DNA of 64,000 nt from Halobacterium noricense (GCF_021233435.1 NZ_CP089469.1:248001-312000), one strand, 5' to 3'. Shown: positions 33,589-41,431, numbered from the stretch's first letter. The notes: generated by a model not told the origin, from the sequence alone. Numbers and translations: made by a program.

Positions 33589-34515
33589 ATGGCAACTAGA
33601 GACATCTACGAAACTGGCTTCGACGAGGACGTCCAGGTAGACTCAAGTCCAAACCAGTGTCCCGAGTGCAACGGACGGGTCACTACGAACGCGGTCGAAA
33701 CGGTCTGCGAGGACTGTGGGCTGGTCATCGACGAACAGCGTATCGATCACGGGCCGGAGTGGCGGGCGTACGACGACGAGGAGCGCGAGCGAACGGGTGC
33801 TCCACTCACTGCGGCTCGCCACGATCGCGGCCTGTCGACGGAGATCGGTCGCGGTACCGACGCGAAGGGGAACGAGATCTCCGGGCAGAAGCGACGGCGA
33901 CTCGCGCGGATGCGCCGTGAGCAGACCCGGGGCCGCTGGCGGTCGAAAGCGGAACGGAATCTCGCCCACGGATTGGGCGAAGTGCGTCGGTTGGCGAGTG
34001 CCCTCGAACTCTCCAATTCGGTCCGCGACCAGGCGTGTCAGCTCTTCCGGAGCGCCCAGAACGAGAATCTGCTTCGTGGCAGATCCATCGAGGCCATCGC
34101 CGCGGCCAGCGTGTACGGGGCCTGCCGGTGCAACGGCCGCTCGCGGTTAGTGGACGACGTTAGCGAGATGGCCCGCGTCGCGGAGTCGAGAGTTACGAAC
34201 GCGTACAAAACGCTGAATGAAGAGCTGGGCCTCCCGGCTGAGCCCGTCTCCCCCAGCATGTTCGTGCCGCGCCTCGCTTCAGACCTCGAGTGTCCGGACG
34301 AGATCCGACAGCGGGCCCGAGCCCTCGCAGAGCAGGCCGAAGAGCGCGGCGTGACGACGGGCGTCCATCCGGCCGGGTTCGCCGCGGCCTGCCTCTACAA
34401 AGCGGGGCAGGAACAAGGACAGTGGGTGACGCAAAGCGACGTCGCGGAGACAGGGAACGTCACGCCAACGACTGTCCGGACGCATCACGAAACGCTCGAT
34501 GAACTCGCGGTCTAG
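33589..34515 (+). CDS. tfb: Transcription initiation factor TFB (TFIIB family)
   Basis: 308 residues, full archaeal TFB length. A zinc ribbon (CPEC at about 24-27, then CEDC near 43-46, followed by GLVIDEQRIDHGPEWRAY) leads to the B-reader/linker with GRGTDAKGNEISGQKRRR. Two cyclin-like repeats (about 120-205 and 215-305) complete it. It recruits RNA polymerase to TBP-bound promoters. Its last four bases overlap the end of the convergent TumE-like gene. With the 56.2-kb copy it makes two TFBs in this window, which may serve different promoter sets. Confidence 0.95.
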   Translation: MATRDIYETGFDEDVQVDSSPNQCPECNGRVTTNAVETVCEDCGLVIDEQRIDHGPEWRAYDDEERERTGAPLTAARHDRGLSTEIGRGTDAKGNEISGQKRRRLARMRREQTRGRWRSKAERNLAHGLGEVRRLASALELSNSVRDQACQLFRSAQNENLLRGRSIEAIAAASVYGACRCNGRSRLVDDVSEMARVAESRVTNAYKTLNEELGLPAEPVSPSMFVPRLASDLECPDEIRQRARALAEQAEERGVTTGVHPAGFAAACLYKAGQEQGQWVTQSDVAETGNVTPTTVRTHHETLDELAV

Positions 34516-35000
34516 ACAGGCCAAGTAGGAAGCGACGGCGTCCCGTTCCCCCAGCGAATCGCCTCTACCGCCGCCGGGAACTGTTGGAGTCGGTCATCGA
34601 GGACAGCGAGCGGGTGCGCATCGAGAAACGTCGCGCTATGCCGGTCAATCGGCGTGTCTTCATGATTAAGTTGGATGTGACAGGGGCCAAGGTCCGGATG
34701 ATCGGCGTCCTGGTGGAAACCGAGCATCAGATTCCGGTCCGGTTCGACCCAGTTGATGCGGTAGTATTCGTGGTCGACGCCGGCGGGGTACCAGAAGCGA
34801 ACCTCGAGTCGTGCGGTCGTCGCATCGTAGGAGTCACTCAGGAACGTCGTCGGATCGACATCCGCGATAACGTACCGGGGGCGGCGTCGAGACGGGCGAT
34901 AGCGTACGTCCTCACAACCCGGTTGATTCGTCAATCGGTCGTGAACGTCGCGCAGGAGGGTCCGTTGTGTATAGCGGTCGCGACCGGCGAGAAAGATCAT
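34512..35000 (-). CDS. TumE-like (DUF6516) putative toxin
   Basis: 162 residues. The core ARLEVRFWYPAGVDHEYYRINWVEPDRN, continuing LMLGFHQDADHPDLGPCHIQLNHE, matches the beta-sheet pattern and terminal His-rich strand of the TumE/DUF6516 group, which are toxin-like proteins paired with HTH genes. The HTH gene lies 16 bp upstream on the same strand. Its convergent neighbour is tfb, overlapped by 4 bp. Assignment is from memory of the family pattern. Confidence 0.55.
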   Translation of the reverse strand: MIFLAGRDRYTQRTLLRDVHDRLTNQPGCEDVRYRPSRRRPRYVIADVDPTTFLSDSYDATTARLEVRFWYPAGVDHEYYRINWVEPDRNLMLGFHQDADHPDLGPCHIQLNHEDTPIDRHSATFLDAHPLAVLDDRLQQFPAAVEAIRWGNGTPSLPTWPV

Positions 35001-35016
35001 TCTGGGAGAGAAAGGA

Positions 35017-35568
35017 TTAGCTCGTGGCGCGGTCGGCCACGTCGGTCATCTGTTCGCGGGCGGCTTCGACGTCAGAGTAGAGTTCCAGTGCGTGTTTGAT
35101 GAGGCGGCGATCCTCCTCGTTCTCGCGCCAGAACGCGATGACGTCGCGGCGCTCGCGAAGCTCGGCACTTGCGAGGTCACCGTCGGCGAGCGACTGTTCG
35201 AGCTCCTCCCACGTCTCGACGTCGTAGGTCGCCTGCCACTCCTCGATCTCCTCGGTGATCGCGGCCAATTCGCTGCGCAGCTCCTCGCGCGTGTTTTCCT
35301 CGATGAGCGTGCGGATCTCCTCGAAGAGCAGTCGCGTGTAGTCCGGCTGGTAGCGCGTGGTTTCGCCGGCCTCAACGCGGCGCAGCTGGCCCTGGTCGAC
35401 GAGATCCTGGAGTTCCTCGTTGGTCGTACTCCAGGCGGCGTCGGCCTGCTCGCTGATCCAGTTGACCGACCGCGGTTCGCGGAGCGTCTCGGCGACCGCT
35501 CGAATACGGTCACGGGCACTCATCGACTCACTCCACGACTGGACCCCATCTCGCGAGGATTCGGACAT
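35017..35568 (-). CDS. wHTH regulator, partner of the TumE-like gene
   Basis: 183 residues from the Met at 35568. The N-terminal wHTH (AVAETLREPRSVNWISEQADAA, then TNEELQDLVDQGQLRRVE) precedes a long charged helix, rich in Glu, from about residue 85 to the end. This two-part design is common in haloarchaeal antitoxin-like HTH proteins. It would be the antitoxin and operon regulator of the TumE-like gene downstream. An in-frame start at 35577 would add three residues. Confidence 0.65.
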   Translation of the reverse strand: MSESSRDGVQSWSESMSARDRIRAVAETLREPRSVNWISEQADAAWSTTNEELQDLVDQGQLRRVEAGETTRYQPDYTRLLFEEIRTLIEENTREELRSELAAITEEIEEWQATYDVETWEELEQSLADGDLASAELRERRDVIAFWRENEEDRRLIKHALELYSDVEAAREQMTDVADRATS

Positions 35569-35692
35569 GCTTGGCACCTCTTACGACAGTGTTGGCGCTG
35601 GACTCCCATATATGTTTGTACTCTCTCGCATAATCAAGAGTGCGTTGCGAGCGAAGGCGTCCGGACGTTGAAATACGATACCGACAGAAGCT

Positions 35693-36586
35693 ATGAGCCA
35701 ACCGATGCACAACCGATATTCTGACTTTGCAGAACTGCGGCCGACCGGCGAGGCGTCCCACATTCCGGACACGAGGCTGGACGACGGGGGCGAAGGTGAC
35801 CCACGGCGGCAACGCGTCGCGACGAGCTCTGGTGGCTACCCTGATGCGCCGACGGCCGCCGATGGCGAGTGCCGGTCCTGTGGGGCGTCAGTCCCAGACG
35901 GCCAGACGAAATGCCGGTTCTGTCTCTCTAACCATCTCGGAAGTGACGCCACTAGCACGAACGAGACAGCGTCGACGACGTGCCTCGGCATCGTCCACCT
36001 GGTCGTCGAGTCGACCACGTTCTACGGCGCCGTCGCGAAGGGCAGCGCCGCGGCGAACCTCCTCTCCGCTAACGAGGCGGAGCCGGCCGTCGACGACTAC
36101 ACGCTCATCTACGATCTCGACGAGGCGCCGGCGCGCCAGCTGGTCGAGCAATGGCCCTCACTCCCCGACGCGGTACAGGTGTCGTCAGAGGTGGGAGAGC
36201 GGCTTCTCAGTGCCGCCCGTGACCGGACTGGGTGGCACGGGCAGGAAGCGTCGGAGCGTCAGGAGCAGCCCCCGACGCGGCTTTACGACCAGCGTGGGGA
36301 TGGCATCCGCGATGCGTCGCGTCTCGACGCGGTCCTCGACGACGCCGACGACGCGGTGTGGCTGGTTCCAGCGATGGCGCTGACCGTATCTACTGGCGAA
36401 GCTGCGGCTGATCGCCAGGCGTCGTCGGTACCGACGACGCAGGAACTCGACTGTCAAACCTGTGGACGGGCAACCGACCATCGGTTCAAGACCCACGAGT
36501 CGGTCCCGGATGAGGCGTGGACGAGGCAACCGATCTGGGAGTGCCGAGTGTGTGGCTCGGCTCGCTACGGCCCCAGTCTGGAGTAG
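35693..36586 (+). CDS. Haloarchaeal zinc-ribbon protein of unknown function
   Basis: 297 residues. A first ribbon near residues 60-80 has CRSC and CRFC. A second near the C terminus has CQTC and CRVC (about 252-290). Between them lies a 150-residue alpha/beta region (CLGIVHLVVESTTFYGAVA early, DDAVWLVPAMALT late). Such two-ribbon proteins with a variable middle are frequent on haloarchaeal plasmids and are unassigned. Downstream, eighteen bases after its stop, lies the third TTAACCAAC dyad. Confidence 0.6.
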   Translation: MSQPMHNRYSDFAELRPTGEASHIPDTRLDDGGEGDPRRQRVATSSGGYPDAPTAADGECRSCGASVPDGQTKCRFCLSNHLGSDATSTNETASTTCLGIVHLVVESTTFYGAVAKGSAAANLLSANEAEPAVDDYTLIYDLDEAPARQLVEQWPSLPDAVQVSSEVGERLLSAARDRTGWHGQEASERQEQPPTRLYDQRGDGIRDASRLDAVLDDADDAVWLVPAMALTVSTGEAAADRQASSVPTTQELDCQTCGRATDHRFKTHESVPDEAWTRQPIWECRVCGSARYGPSLE

Positions 36587-36603
36587 CGCAGAGCTGGAAG
36601 CAT

Positions 36604-36649
36604 CGATTAACCAACACAGACAAGAAGTGACGAGTACGTTGGTTAATCG
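36604..36649. promoter_or_regulatory. Dyad CGATTAACCAAC-N22-GTTGGTTAATCG, copy 3
   Basis: Perfect 12-bp arms at 36604-36615 and 36638-36649, sharing the TTAACCAAC core with copies 1 and 2. It lies between two genes that both end here (zinc-ribbon gene on plus, HxlR gene on minus). A simple promoter operator role is therefore unlikely at this copy. Confidence 0.65.
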
Positions 36650-36697
36650 AAATCACTACTAGCGTCTCTTCAGTCAGCTCTGTAAATTAGATTTGGC

Positions 36698-37087
36698 TCA
36701 GCAAACAGATTGATCTTGATCTTCTGTGGGCCGGAGATACGTCTTCCCCCACTCCTCGAGTGAGTCGATGACTGGCTCTAAGGACTGACCACGATCAGTG
36801 AGCGAATACTCGACGGCGACGGGTTTTTCGCTCACGATCTCCCTGTCGACGAGTTCCTTCTCTTCTAAGTCCTCGAGGCTCTGTGAGAGCATCTTGTTCG
36901 TGATGCCACCGACTTCCTCGCTGAGCTCGTTGAACCGTAACGCTCCGTGTTGCAGGAGCCGGTGCACGATGACGGGATGCCACTTCTTGCCGATGATGTC
37001 CATCGCACACGTGACTGCACACCAGTCATCGCCCGCGCACCAGACCGCCAAGCACTCGTCTTCTGGGACTGCGTCCGAATCACTCAT
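36698..37087 (-). CDS. HxlR-family transcriptional regulator
   Basis: 129 residues. The HxlR wHTH is clear: C-A-M-D-I-I-G-K-K-W-H-P-V-I-V near 27-41, then LRFNELSEEVGGITNKML and LTDRGQSLEPVIDSLEEWG. The N terminus holds four Cys (ECLAVWC, DWCAVTC), plausible sensors of thiol-reactive or metal compounds. The Met at 37087 is chosen because upstream extension loses family similarity. It diverges from the SelW-like gene over a promoter region with dyads, so it probably regulates that operon. Confidence 0.8.
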   Translation of the reverse strand: MSDSDAVPEDECLAVWCAGDDWCAVTCAMDIIGKKWHPVIVHRLLQHGALRFNELSEEVGGITNKMLSQSLEDLEEKELVDREIVSEKPVAVEYSLTDRGQSLEPVIDSLEEWGKTYLRPTEDQDQSVC

Positions 37088-37088
37088 A

Positions 37089-37180
37089 GACGTATCTCGA
37101 ACGGCTGGATTGAAAGAAGTATCTCTTCGATACGTCGTATACAAACGAAACCACGGTTTCGCACATGAAACGTCGTTTCG
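37089..37180. promoter_or_regulatory. Divergent promoter with dyads between HxlR and SelW-like genes
   Basis: An 8-bp inverted repeat GACGTATC (37089-37096 and complement 37129-37136) and two adjacent GAAAC/GTTTC palindromes (37146-37161 and 37166-37180) fill the gap between divergent starts. Such paired palindromes are typical operator sites. The HxlR protein next door is the obvious candidate ligand, but this is inferred from position. Confidence 0.5.
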
Positions 37181-37229
37181 TAACACATACCTGATACTTA
37201 TCTGCGGGGCGGCCGTTGGTCGAACTGCA

Positions 37230-37478
37230 ATGACTGAAGTCAACATCGAATACTGTGTCCCGTGCGGGCTCCGTGACCACGCGGTGGAAACGCAGGAAAC
37301 GCTACTCGACGAGTTCGGGCAGGATCTCGATGGCGTTCGACTGCAACCCGGACACGGCGGCGTGTTCAAAATCCAGGTCGACGACGACCTCGTCTGGGAC
37401 AAAGACGAGCACGGCGGTGAGATTGACCTCGAGGCCATCACCGAAACCGTCCACGACCGGGTTCACGCCCACGCCTGA
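37230..37478 (+). CDS. SelW/Rdx-type thioredoxin-like protein
   Basis: 82 residues, ATG at 37230. The YCVPCGL motif near residue 8 is the C-x-x-C of the SelW/Rdx family, followed by a VKIQ-like strand (GVFKIQVDDDLVWD) and the family's G-G-E-I-D-L turn. These small thioredoxin-fold proteins act in redox handling. It opens a run of thiol-related genes (glutaredoxin, CxxC protein, DoxX), suggesting a response to oxidative or metal stress. Confidence 0.8.
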   Translation: MTEVNIEYCVPCGLRDHAVETQETLLDEFGQDLDGVRLQPGHGGVFKIQVDDDLVWDKDEHGGEIDLEAITETVHDRVHAHA

Positions 37479-37513
37479 GCGCGCTAACTACACGGCCCTC
37501 CAGTCACGCAACC

Positions 37514-37768
37514 ATGTTAGAACTCTACCAGGCAGAAGGGTGTGGATACTCAGCGAAGGTCCGCGAGGCGCTGACCGAACTCGGCGTCTCGTACGTCATC
37601 CACAACCCCCGCTCTGCCGCCGGCGAAACGCGCAACGAACAGACCCACGACCACCTCCGAGCGCTGGGCGGCGAGGATCAGATCCCGTTCCTCGTCGATC
37701 ACGAGCGCGACGTGACGATGTACGAATCCGACGACATCGTCGAATATCTCCAGGAACACTACGCATGA
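37514..37768 (+). CDS. Glutaredoxin-family protein
   Basis: 84 residues with a thioredoxin fold. The N terminus LELYQAEGCGYSAKVREAL has a single active-site Cys (C-G-Y-S), then QIPFLVDHERDVTMYESDDIVEYL contains the cis-Pro and the C-terminal glutathione-site-like residues. Haloarchaea use gamma-glutamylcysteine rather than glutathione, so the thiol partner is uncertain. Next in the SelW-like operon, overlapping the following gene by 4 bp. Confidence 0.8.
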   Translation: MLELYQAEGCGYSAKVREALTELGVSYVIHNPRSAAGETRNEQTHDHLRALGGEDQIPFLVDHERDVTMYESDDIVEYLQEHYA

Positions 37769-37974
37769 GTGGTGCCGTCGAGGAAGACTGTCCGGTCTGT
37801 AACTCCTCACAGAGCGCAAAAGAACAGTTTTCGACGGCGAAGGTCGCCGAGCATATCAAGGAGAAAGCGCGCCGAGACGACACCCACCAAGCATGGGTCG
37901 AAGAACACACCACGAACGGCACGCTCTCTGAAATCCGAGAGGCACTGACGGAACATAGTCGCCCCCGGAATTGA
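37765..37974 (+). CDS. Small CxxC protein
   Basis: 69 residues beginning SGAVEEDCPVCNSS, with one C-x-x-C pair and a helical remainder rich in Lys, Glu and His. It overlaps the glutaredoxin gene (ATGA) and precedes a DoxX gene by three bases. A single pair may bind metal with a partner or act in redox. Unknown otherwise. Confidence 0.6.
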   Translation: MSGAVEEDCPVCNSSQSAKEQFSTAKVAEHIKEKARRDDTHQAWVEEHTTNGTLSEIREALTEHSRPRN

Positions 37975-37977
37975 CCG

Positions 37978-38352
37978 ATGAGCCACGAGACTGAGGAAAC
38001 TGACCTCGCCATCGGACAGCACCTTCGGCCACTCCTCCGGTACGGAATGGCAGGGCTCCTGCTGGCCCCCGGCGCGAGCAAGTTCCTCACCTACGGAACA
38101 TCGGTCCGGTTTTTCGAGTCACTCGGCCTACCGGCACCATCCATCCTCGTCCCGATCGTCGGCGCACTCGAACTCGGCGCGGCGGCGCTGTTCCTCCTCG
38201 ATAGAGCCCCGCGAATCGCGGCGCTCATCGCGGTGCCGATCATGGTCGTCGCCGCGGGAACGGCCGGCCCGACGTGGCAGAATGTCGGCGTCCTCGCGGC
38301 CGCACTCGTACTGACTGCCCTCGACACTCCGGAGGTACGCCGGTACGCATGA
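37978..38352 (+). CDS. DoxX-family membrane protein
   Basis: 124 residues with four membrane helices. The DoxX pattern RYGMAGLLLAPGASKFLTYG (first helix and the conserved loop), then a LELGAAALFLL third segment, supports the family. DoxX proteins are small integral membrane proteins linked to thiol and sulfur handling. It follows the CxxC protein gene by three bases and fits the thiol cassette. Confidence 0.75.
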   Translation: MSHETEETDLAIGQHLRPLLRYGMAGLLLAPGASKFLTYGTSVRFFESLGLPAPSILVPIVGALELGAAALFLLDRAPRIAALIAVPIMVVAAGTAGPTWQNVGVLAAALVLTALDTPEVRRYA

Positions 38353-38461
38353 CCGCCTGCCGACCCCCTGACGCATCTCTCGACGGGTACCGTTTAAGTC
38401 CGGGTACGAATCGATCGGGTTTCCCACCCCGAGAGGGTTGCGTCACCACGGGATAACGTCG

Positions 38462-39388
38462 ATGGCACCATTCTACGGACGACTTCAATCGCTTTCGCCC
38501 CTCGTCGAGGACTACCTCCTCGTCTGGGTTCTCCTCGCGGTCGTCCTCGGGCTCACCGTCACGGACCTTGCCGCCGTGACTGACTTCTCGACGGTCATTC
38601 TCGCGGTGATGATCGGGAGCATCTCGTTGACGCTCTCGGTTGAGCAGTTCAGCCAGATCGGCGGCCGGGCGGTCGCGCTCGTCCTGCTGGGTCACGCCGC
38701 GATGCCCGTTTTGGCGTTCGGCATCGCCCGTGGCCTCGGGCTGTCGCCCGAGTTGACTGTGGGGTTCGTCGTGCTCGGAGCTGTGACGCCGGAACTCGTG
38801 ACGCCGGTGATGACCGAGCTCGCAGGCGGCGATACAGCGCTCTCGACGACGGCCCTGGTGGTCATCGGCGTCGGAAGTCTCGGGTTCGTTCCCGCGGTCG
38901 TCACCGCGCTCGCTGGAGGCGTGACCGTTCCGACGCTGCCGATCGTCGAACAGCTCGTCGTGGCGGTCGTTGCGCCCATGTTACTTGCCGTCGGTCTGCG
39001 AGCGCGGTGGCCCGAGCGCGTCGGCGCGTACGACGCTCACTACCCGACCATCTCTGCCACAATGGTGATCCTGATCATCGGCGGTGTCACCGCCGCGAAC
39101 GCCGCCGTCATCCGCTCGAACCTGGGACTCTTGGGAAGTGTCATTGTAGGCGTCGTAGTCCTGAACGGGCTCGGATACGGCGTGGGCTTTCTCGTGAGTC
39201 ACCGTGCGGAGCGAGCCACACGTATCGCGTCAGTTCTCTCCGTCGGGATGCGCGATTTCGCAGTTGCGGCCGCACTTGTGATCGCGGCCGGCCTCCCGAC
39301 GATCGCGTCGCTGCCAGCGGTCGTCTTCGGCGTGGTGGAGATGACGACGAGCGCCGGGCTCGCGAAGTGGTTCGACCGGACAGAGTGA
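38462..39388 (+). CDS. Membrane transporter of the bile acid:sodium symporter (BASS/ACR3) superfamily
   Basis: 308 residues with about nine to ten helices. Characteristic elements are TLSVEQFSQIG in the second helix, GFVVLGAVTPELVTPVM (the crossed-helix core of BASS proteins) and SVGMRDFAVAAALVIAAG later. Relatives export arsenite (ACR3) or transport organic anions. The neighbouring thiol/mercury genes hint at a toxic-ion role but do not prove one. Met 38462 is chosen over 38438 because the hydrophobic start lies just after it. Confidence 0.7.
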   Translation: MAPFYGRLQSLSPLVEDYLLVWVLLAVVLGLTVTDLAAVTDFSTVILAVMIGSISLTLSVEQFSQIGGRAVALVLLGHAAMPVLAFGIARGLGLSPELTVGFVVLGAVTPELVTPVMTELAGGDTALSTTALVVIGVGSLGFVPAVVTALAGGVTVPTLPIVEQLVVAVVAPMLLAVGLRARWPERVGAYDAHYPTISATMVILIIGGVTAANAAVIRSNLGLLGSVIVGVVVLNGLGYGVGFLVSHRAERATRIASVLSVGMRDFAVAAALVIAAGLPTIASLPAVVFGVVEMTTSAGLAKWFDRTE

Positions 39389-39389
39389 G

Positions 39390-39728
39390 TCAGGCTGATT
39401 CGACGTCCAGCCGGTCGACGAACCCGTCCTGGAACATCTCCGTCGTCCCGTCGGGTCCAGTGACGGTCAGAACCGTTTCCTCGTACGGGAGCGAGACGGC
39501 AATCTCGTATTCGGCGAACGAACAGCACTGCAACTCGTTCGACGTGAACGCAGCGAGTGCTTCGAGTGACTCGTCCGTTCCGTCGAAGCGAACGACGACG
39601 CCGTTCTCATGTTCCTCGTACCCAAGGTAGTGATCGATGAGGCGGGCCCGAACTTCCTCCCGCCGTTCCGCTTCTTGTTCCTCGGTGAGCGTGCACGCGA
39701 CCTCGCGCTTGGAGTCGTTCTGACTCAT
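39390..39728 (-). CDS. Small Cys-Cys protein near metal genes
   Basis: 112 residues, acidic and soluble. The central LEALAAFTSNELQCCSFAEYEIAVSL has a vicinal Cys pair preceded by a Glu, resembling small proteins with E-x-x-C-C-x-F patterns found beside mercury or arsenic genes. It is transcribed from a promoter that shares an element with the merB-like operon at 41.2 kb. Possible metal-binding or thiol sensor; no confirmed role. Confidence 0.55.
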   Translation of the reverse strand: MSQNDSKREVACTLTEEQEAERREEVRARLIDHYLGYEEHENGVVVRFDGTDESLEALAAFTSNELQCCSFAEYEIAVSLPYEETVLTVTGPDGTTEMFQDGFVDRLDVESA

Positions 39729-39740
39729 GATGCGTTCATA

Positions 39741-39785
39741 CTTTGAATACGGAACTATTTATGCTGTCAACTCCGAAGTATTGGA
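39741..39785. promoter_or_regulatory. Promoter/operator element, copy 1 (TGTCAACTCCGAAGT)
   Basis: The block at 39756-39785 (core TGTCAACTCCGAAGT) recurs at 41256-41285 with a few changes and nearly the same distance from the start codon on the minus strand. On that strand it reads as an A/T-rich ATAAATA-like TATA box about 25 nt before the ATG, with the ACTTCGGAGTTGACA block just upstream. It sits between the 39728 (minus) and 39808 (plus) genes. Confidence 0.55.
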
Positions 39786-39807
39786 CAAGGTCTGGTGAAC
39801 GAAAGCT

Positions 39808-40191
39808 ATGGCAGAAACCCCCGACTCAGCGACTGAAACGACCGACTCGTCGTCTCCCGACCACGACTGCCTCTGTCCATTGGGTGGTGTGATGGATCTC
39901 CTCAGCCGCCGGTACGCGATGCAACTCGTCTGCGTGGTCGACGCGATCGGCCCGGCCCGCTACGGTGACATCGAAGCGACGTTCGAGGAGGTGAGCAGCT
40001 CGACGCTCTCGACGCGACTCGAGGAACTCGTCGACGCCGGCATCCTCTCCCGTGAGCAATACGACGAAATCCCGCCACGGGTCGAATACGAACTCACAGA
40101 GACCGGTAAAGAACTGGGCCAGCGCCTCGAACCACTGCTCAGGTGGGCCGAAGAAATCGACGAGACGGAACTCGCTACTGGCCAGGAGTAA
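39808..40191 (+). CDS. HxlR-family transcriptional regulator (second copy)
   Basis: 127 residues. HxlR features: CLCPLGGVMDLLSRRYAMQLV in the first helix, ARYGDIEATFEEVSSSTLSTR in the recognition area and VEYELTETGKELGQRLEPLL at the wing. It has two Cys in the N-terminal C-L-C motif, suggesting ligand or metal sensing. It is divergent from the Cys-Cys gene and shares its promoter element with the merB-like operon, so it is a strong candidate to regulate both. Confidence 0.8.
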   Translation: MAETPDSATETTDSSSPDHDCLCPLGGVMDLLSRRYAMQLVCVVDAIGPARYGDIEATFEEVSSSTLSTRLEELVDAGILSREQYDEIPPRVEYELTETGKELGQRLEPLLRWAEEIDETELATGQE

Positions 40192-40203
40192 GGAGAGGTA
40201 ACG

Positions 40204-40575
40204 TTACAGCGGAATCGTCACGTCACGGATTATGAGCAGCCCCGCTGTGAAGGCGAAGAGGACCGCTGGCACGGCAGTTTTCGATATTGGGTCGCCAGTA
40301 CGGATGTGCGTGGCCACTGCGCCCACCATCACGCTACTCAGGAGAATTCCACCCGCCACGGTAAACTCGGAGAGCCACACCAGGCCCGCGAGCAACGCGA
40401 GACCGGCGCCAATCTCGATAAGACCGGTGAGAATTCGGAACCACGGTGGATATCCGAACCGCTGGAAGTCTTCGACCTGGTCCTCCTGATGGGTGACCTT
40501 CGCACCGCCGACGGCCACGCCCACGAGTCCGAGCACGGCCTGGGAGCCGACGAGCGCGATGCTCTCCAGGCTCAT
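40204..40575 (-). CDS. DoxX-like membrane protein
   Basis: 123 residues, four helices. The DoxX signature GAKVTHQEDQVEDFQRFGYP and a FRILTGLIEIGAGLALL second helix are visible. It overlaps the end of the MerB-like gene by 4 bp, and both are on the minus strand in one operon. Possible role in membrane-linked thiol or mercury handling. Confidence 0.7.
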   Translation of the reverse strand: MSLESIALVGSQAVLGLVGVAVGGAKVTHQEDQVEDFQRFGYPPWFRILTGLIEIGAGLALLAGLVWLSEFTVAGGILLSSVMVGAVATHIRTGDPISKTAVPAVLFAFTAGLLIIRDVTIPL

Positions 40576-41231
40576 TGGGCACCCTCCGACGGAGCGGATG
40601 CCGTCAGTGCGGCGGCTATAGGAACGCCGGCGTCGAGGTGAATCCCGACCGTGGTGGCCGCCACGTCTTCCGCCCAGCGCTCGTAGTCCTCGCGAGTGTA
40701 GAACGCCTTCACGTACGGACAGACAGCGCCGTAGACATCGGGCGCGGAAGGCGTCTCGTCAGCGGGTACGTCGCTCTCGGTGGTCACCCCGAAGGACATG
40801 ACCGCGTCTGGCGGCGTGACGTCGACACCATCCGCGGGTGACATCTGGATCTCGATCGGCTCCTCCGTGGGAGTTTCAGTCCGGATTTCGACGGGTTCGT
40901 CCACGAGATGCGCGAGCGCGATCCCGTCGTAGAAACACCGGAAGTAGTAGGTTTCGTCCGCCGTCTTCGCGTAGTGCGGGGTCTCGCCGTCGACGTGACA
41001 GAGTTCGTCGATAGCAATCCCGTCCCCCTCAACCACGGTGCGGATCGCCGCGACCATGTCGTCGAACGTGTCGATCGAGGCGCCGAAGAACCGGCTCATG
41101 TTGTCTGCGACGGGGGTCGGGAATTCTGCGGTCTTCACCGGTCGTGCTTCGATCCAACTGTCTGTTGCGGGGGTCTGTGCGTCACTCTCGCCAACCGAAG
41201 GGTCGGTGCAATTGCAGTCTTGGTTTGACAT
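40572..41231 (-). CDS. Alkylmercury lyase-like protein (MerB family)
   Basis: 219 residues from the Met at 41231. The MerB catalytic residues are present: Cys99 and Asp102 in FRCFYDG and Cys171 in AVCPYVKAFYT. Their spacing is close to E. coli MerB (Cys96, Asp99, Cys159). MerB cleaves carbon-mercury bonds in organomercurials. No MerA reductase or MerR-type gene was recognised in this window. The protein may use another reductase or have a different substrate. It is upstream of a DoxX gene. Confidence 0.7.
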   Translation of the reverse strand: MSNQDCNCTDPSVGESDAQTPATDSWIEARPVKTAEFPTPVADNMSRFFGASIDTFDDMVAAIRTVVEGDGIAIDELCHVDGETPHYAKTADETYYFRCFYDGIALAHLVDEPVEIRTETPTEEPIEIQMSPADGVDVTPPDAVMSFGVTTESDVPADETPSAPDVYGAVCPYVKAFYTREDYERWAEDVAATTVGIHLDAGVPIAAALTASAPSEGAQ

Positions 41232-41240
41232 GCGCCTATA

Positions 41241-41285
41241 CATCTATACTCGAAGTAATTATACTGTCAAGTCCGAAGTGTTGAA
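41241..41285. promoter_or_regulatory. Promoter/operator element, copy 2 (upstream of the MerB-like gene)
   Basis: The block at 41256-41285 (core TGTCAAGTCCGAAGT) matches the 39756-39785 element closely and precedes the MerB-like start codon at 41231. Shared spacing suggests the same regulator, perhaps the HxlR at 39808. Confidence 0.55.
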
Positions 41286-41431
41286 TTCGCTTCGACCAGT
41301 CGAAGTTAGTGGCCAGACTAGAACAGACAGGAACCTTGGGGGCCTACACGAACTGAGAAAGCGATCTATTATTGCTGTTAATAGACGCAACGTTGAGTCT
41401 TTTCGCGCCGGCGAGCGGTGAGGCGCTTCCG

